Below, in pieces: positions 35,406 through 38,013 of a stretch of DNA of 38,013 nucleotides. A program made the translations under genes and the position numbers. This stretch comes from Candidatus Jettenia ecosi. Its GTDB lineage: Bacteria; Planctomycetota; Brocadiia; Brocadiales; Brocadiaceae. Numbering within the stretch: position 1 is the stretch's first letter; the number at the start of each line of letters is the position of its first letter. Below the pieces are notes generated by a model, which saw only the letters and a list, made by a program, of their open reading frames with translations, ran no database searches and was not told where the DNA came from. The stretch is from the NCBI GenBank assembly GCA_005524015.1, contig SULG01000026.1, positions 1 to 38,013 on the forward strand. The letters run 5' to 3'.

Positions 35406-36434
35406 ATGAAGCAGCTTCTGAATACACTTTACGTAATGACCCAGGGTGCTTATCTCACGTTAGACCACGAGACGGTGAAGGTAGAGGTTGAAGGCAAGGC
35501 ACAGCTTCAAGTGCCATTGCATCATTTGGGAGCGATATTTACTCTTGGAAATGTGATGATGAGTCCATTCCTTATGCATCGCTGTACGGAAGATGGCAAG
35601 GCCATTGTCTTCCTCGATATGAATGGGCGTTTTCTTGCCAGAGTAGTTGGTAAAATAACGGGGAATGTCCTCCTCCGTCAAGCACAGTATGAGGCTGTAA
35701 GGGATACACAGAAAGCCGCATCGATTGCGAAAAATATTGTAGCCGCAAAACTACAGAATTCTCGGCAGATCCTTTTAAGGGGTGCCAGAGAGACGGAGAA
35801 CAACGAGACAGAAACACGATTAAGACAAGCGGCAACTATTTTTTCCGATACACTCATTCACCTTAAGAAAAGTAGTAACATCGATGAGACCAGAGGTTTT
35901 GAGGGTATATCAGCCAATGCCTATTTTCAGGTTTTTGATACAATGGTCAAGGAGAACAGAGAAATATTTATAATGAATGGCCGTACCCGGCGTCCACCAA
36001 AAGATCTGATGAATGCATTACTATCGTTTCTCTATACGCTACTTCTGAATGATTGCGTTTCGGCAGTGGAGGGCGTGGGGTTGGATCCTCAGATGGGTTT
36101 TTTACATGCCCTCAGGCCAGGGAGACCTTCTCTCGGATTAGATCTCATGGAGGAGTTGCGTTCGGTATTAGCAGATAGACTTGCCCTCACTCTTATAAAT
36201 CTGAAACAGCTTACCAAAAAGGATTTCGAAGAGAGAGAAGGAGGTGCGGTTTATTTAAATGAAGGGGGAAGAAAGACCGTTGTTGTTGCTTACCAGAAAC
36301 GGAAGCAGGATGAATTTACCCACGCATTATTGGAGGAAAAGGTTCCCTTTGGTCTGGTTCCTCACATCCAGGCCAGGCTCCTGGCAAGGCACACAGGGGA
36401 TATGGAAGAGTATATACCAATTTTATATTCTTAA
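35406..36434 (+). CDS. cas1: Cas1 integrase, type I-C
   Basis: Catalytic subunit that inserts new spacers at the leader end of the array. The 342 residues hold the metal ligands E166 (GFEGISANAYF), H234 (GFLHALRPGRPSLGLDL) and D246. AGGAGGG is 4 bases before the ATG. It lies 71 bases after the MNT gene and 80 bases before cas2. Confidence 0.97.
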   Translation: MKQLLNTLYVMTQGAYLTLDHETVKVEVEGKAQLQVPLHHLGAIFTLGNVMMSPFLMHRCTEDGKAIVFLDMNGRFLARVVGKITGNVLLRQAQYEAVRDTQKAASIAKNIVAAKLQNSRQILLRGARETENNETETRLRQAATIFSDTLIHLKKSSNIDETRGFEGISANAYFQVFDTMVKENREIFIMNGRTRRPPKDLMNALLSFLYTLLLNDCVSAVEGVGLDPQMGFLHALRPGRPSLGLDLMEELRSVLADRLALTLINLKQLTKKDFEEREGGAVYLNEGGRKTVVVAYQKRKQDEFTHALLEEKVPFGLVPHIQARLLARHTGDMEEYIPILYS

Positions 36435-36514
36435 GGAATGAAAGAAGAAAAAGGCACAGAGTTTGAACATGGTATTATCGTTCGATAAAAACTGAGAAAC
36501 TTAAGGAGGAAGAC

Positions 36515-36805
36515 ATGTGGGTAATAGTTACCTATGATGTTACCACCGAGACAAAAGATGGGCGTAGAAGATTGCGCAGGGTAGCCCAGGCATGTAAGGA
36601 TTTCGGACAGAGGGTTCAGAAGTCTGTATTTGAATGCTCTGTAGATCAGGCACAATTTGAGACGTTAAGGCGTAAATTACTGAAAGAAATTGATGTGAAA
36701 GGAGATAGCCTTAGATTTTACAGGTTACATGAGCCAAGGGATGAACATGTAGAAGAATATGGTATTAATAAGACAGTATTTTTCGACGAGCCTTTAATTA
36801 TATAA
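36515..36805 (+). CDS. cas2: Cas2, spacer-integration partner of Cas1
   Basis: A 96-residue ferredoxin-like protein that dimerises to bridge two Cas1 dimers. MWVIVTYDVTTE carries the conserved Asp8. AAGGAGG is 5 bases before the ATG. It is the last protein gene of the operon and ends 178 bases before the first repeat. Confidence 0.97.
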   Translation: MWVIVTYDVTTETKDGRRRLRRVAQACKDFGQRVQKSVFECSVDQAQFETLRRKLLKEIDVKGDSLRFYRLHEPRDEHVEEYGINKTVFFDEPLII

Positions 36806-36983
36806 CGCGAACCTATTGTAGCATCGAAAATAGTGAAGGTTCGCAAACCTGTATATAGTATTGAAGTTGAATACTTTAAGGAGGTGATATATTGGGAAAG
36901 AGGCATTTTTACAGAGTAAGAATAGAGATTTCGCAGATTGTAGTACATAAGTACAGGAGTTTAAATAACTAAAAAGTAGTAGC
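36806..36983 (+). promoter_or_regulatory. CRISPR leader
   Basis: A 178-bp AT-rich region between cas2 and the first repeat, oriented to place the leader upstream of repeats ending in ATTGAAAC. It should hold the array promoter and integration signals, but no clear -35/-10 pair was identified. It contains an inverted repeat GCGAACC/GGTTCGC (36807-36844) with an inner CTATT/AATAG, whose loop includes GTAGCATC, the first eight bases of the repeat. It also holds a consensus ribosome site (AAGGAGGTGAT) before a 26-codon TTG frame at 36892-36972. Confidence 0.7.
36892..36972 (+). CDS. possible 26-residue leader peptide
   Basis: A TTG codon follows AAGGAGGTGAT, an 11-base match to the standard 16S anti-Shine-Dalgarno complement, with short spacing. 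The frame reads MGKRHFYRVRIEISQIVVHK, then six more codons to TAA, 11 bases before the first repeat. The peptide is basic and matches nothing I recognise. It may be a chance frame or a relic, but such a strong initiation site in a CRISPR leader is odd. Confidence 0.3.
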   Translation: MGKRHFYRVRIEISQIVVHKYRSLNN

Positions 36984-38013
36984 GTAGCATCCAGTCTTCG
37001 GACTGGATGAGGATTGAAACCGTATCCCAATACGGCGATCTGCATTTGGAACACGTAGCATCCAGTCTTCGGACTGGATGAGGATTGAAACAAATGGTGA
37101 GTTTACTACTGACCTGACAAGCTGGTCGTAGCATCCAGTCTTCGGACTGGATGAGGATTGAAACAGGGTGAATAATGTTGATGTGACAGCAGGTGGGTAG
37201 TAGCATCCAGTCTTCGGACTGGATGAGGATTGAAACTTGATGCATGGGTTACGCCTGGTGGTGGCATATCGTAGCATCCAGTCTTCGGACTGGATGAGGA
37301 TTGAAACTGGCGGTAAGCCAGTTGTGCAGCCTCCACAATCTAGTAGCATCCAGTCTTCGGACTGGATGAGGATTGAAACTTTGAACCAGAGAACAAGCTG
37401 TAATCGGGAGGCAATGTAGCATCCAGTCTTCGGACTGGATGAGGATTGAAACAAAACACTAAGGTCTCTAATCGAAGATAGCCACATGTAGCATCCAGTC
37501 TTCGGACTGGATGAGGATTGAAACATTGACAGTATTCGGCGAATCGCCTGGGTTGCAAGCGTAGCATCCAGTCTTCGGACTGGATGAGGATTGAAACCTC
37601 TTGAACTCAAGTCTACATTGGCTGCGCTGGCGTAGCATCCAGTCTTCGGACTGGATGAGGATTGAAACGGGTTATAACCCATGTGCGTGCCGTCCGTCCA
37701 CGCGTAGCATCCAGTCTTCGGACTGGATGAGGATTGAAACTTGCATGATCTATCTCACCGACCTGGAATGTTCAGTAGCATCCAGTCTTCGGACTGGATG
37801 AGGATTGAAACTTGTTAACCTCTCCGTGTATATCCCAACTGTACGGGTAGCATCCAGTCTTCGGACTGGATGAGGATTGAAACTTTTATATTGTCATAAA
37901 AGAATATATGTAAATAGTAGCATCCAGTCTTCGGACTGGATGAGGATTGAAACATTAGCACCTGTTGCTAATGCCGCATTCGGAATGCGTAGCATCCAGT
38001 CTTCGGACTGGAT
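36984..38013 (+). CRISPR. CRISPR array, 15 repeats (last cut), 14 spacers
   Basis: The 37-nt repeats begin at 36984, 37055, 37128, 37200, 37271, 37343, 37416, 37488, 37561, 37632, 37704, 37775, 37847, 37917 and 37989; the last is truncated by the window end after 25 bases. By eye all are identical. Spacers are 33-36 nt and all different. Each repeat starts GTAGCATCCAGTC, then TTCG, then GACTGGATG, then AGGATTGAAAC. CATCCAGTC and GACTGGATG form a 9-bp perfect stem with a UUCG loop, and the final 11 bases are the expected crRNA 5' handle after Cas5c cleavage. Type I-C by the adjacent cas genes. Lack of repeat decay suggests that the window shows only the leader-proximal part. Confidence 0.99.

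Noticed and set aside
36961-37801. Several ORFs across the array (both strands)
   Set aside because: They are translations of the CRISPR repeats.
37021-37988. Spacers matching this window (self-targeting)
   Set aside because: No spacer was seen to match non-array sequence in the window by eye; a full search was not possible.
1-38013. tRNA, rRNA and known structured RNA genes
   Set aside because: No cloverleaf with a T-loop GTTCRA context or rRNA segment was noticed by eye; a covariance-model search was not possible.

Overview
The window looks like a piece of a chromosome of moderate-to-low GC from a bacterium with a Gram-negative type outer membrane (lpxD is present). Several traits would fit an anammox planctomycete (Brocadiales): a lipoprotein with a C-terminal CxxCH haem site, a DUF1326 protein, a selenocysteine-containing SelD, and abundant MITE-like inverted repeats. 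No rRNA or other marker gene settles this, so the placement is an inference.

Layout. 1-3.0 kb is a decayed mobile-element zone. It holds the frameshifted 3' part of one IS630-type transposase, two copies of a 101-bp MITE, a second IS630-type transposase broken by a stop and a frameshift, and a small secreted Cys/His-rich protein. 3.5-5.7 kb carries tdh-kbl (threonine to glycine plus acetyl-CoA). A haem-lipoprotein gene follows, then selD with an in-frame UGA at its catalytic position. 7.4-8.95 kb has no convincing gene but is packed with nested inverted repeats and two terminators. Then come an exported PCMT-type protein repair methyltransferase and an exported DUF1326 protein. 10.7-13.8 kb has divergent glmS and lpxD (amino-sugar supply and lipid A).

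13.9-18.7 kb is the minus-strand fatty-acid/phospholipid operon rpmF-plsX-fabH-fabD-acpP-fabF, with a clear sigma-70 promoter 170 bases upstream. 18.9-24.7 kb is a second minus-strand operon, gltX-thpR-recA-alaS, also with a good promoter; gltX appears to start at a CUG codon. 24.9-25.5 kb contains a 295-bp non-autonomous element with 17-bp perfect terminal inverted repeats and a 10-bp target duplication.

25.5-38.0 kb is a type I-C CRISPR-Cas locus on the plus strand: a DnaQ-like exonuclease, a degenerate Cas3-HD-like ORF, cas3, cas5c, cas8c (with an internally initiated cas11c), cas7c, a passenger DUF1016/YhcG-type nuclease, cas4, a solitary MNT nucleotidyltransferase, cas1, cas2, the leader, and an array of 15 identical 37-nt repeats (the last cut by the window edge) with 14 spacers. 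Three features make this locus more than routine. A broken 5' copy of cas4 lies directly upstream of the inserted yhcG-like gene, so the cas7-cas4 junction was remodelled. A catalytically dead-looking HD-domain ORF is translationally coupled to cas3. The repeat folds into a 9-bp stem capped by a cUUCGg tetraloop, with exactly 11 nt after it as the presumptive crRNA 5' handle.

Across the CRISPR locus, Cas1, Cas2 and Cas4 (possibly helped by the DnaQ-like exonuclease) would acquire spacers, Cas5c would cut pre-crRNA at the repeat hairpin, Cas5c/8c/11c/7c would form Cascade, and Cas3 would degrade target DNA.
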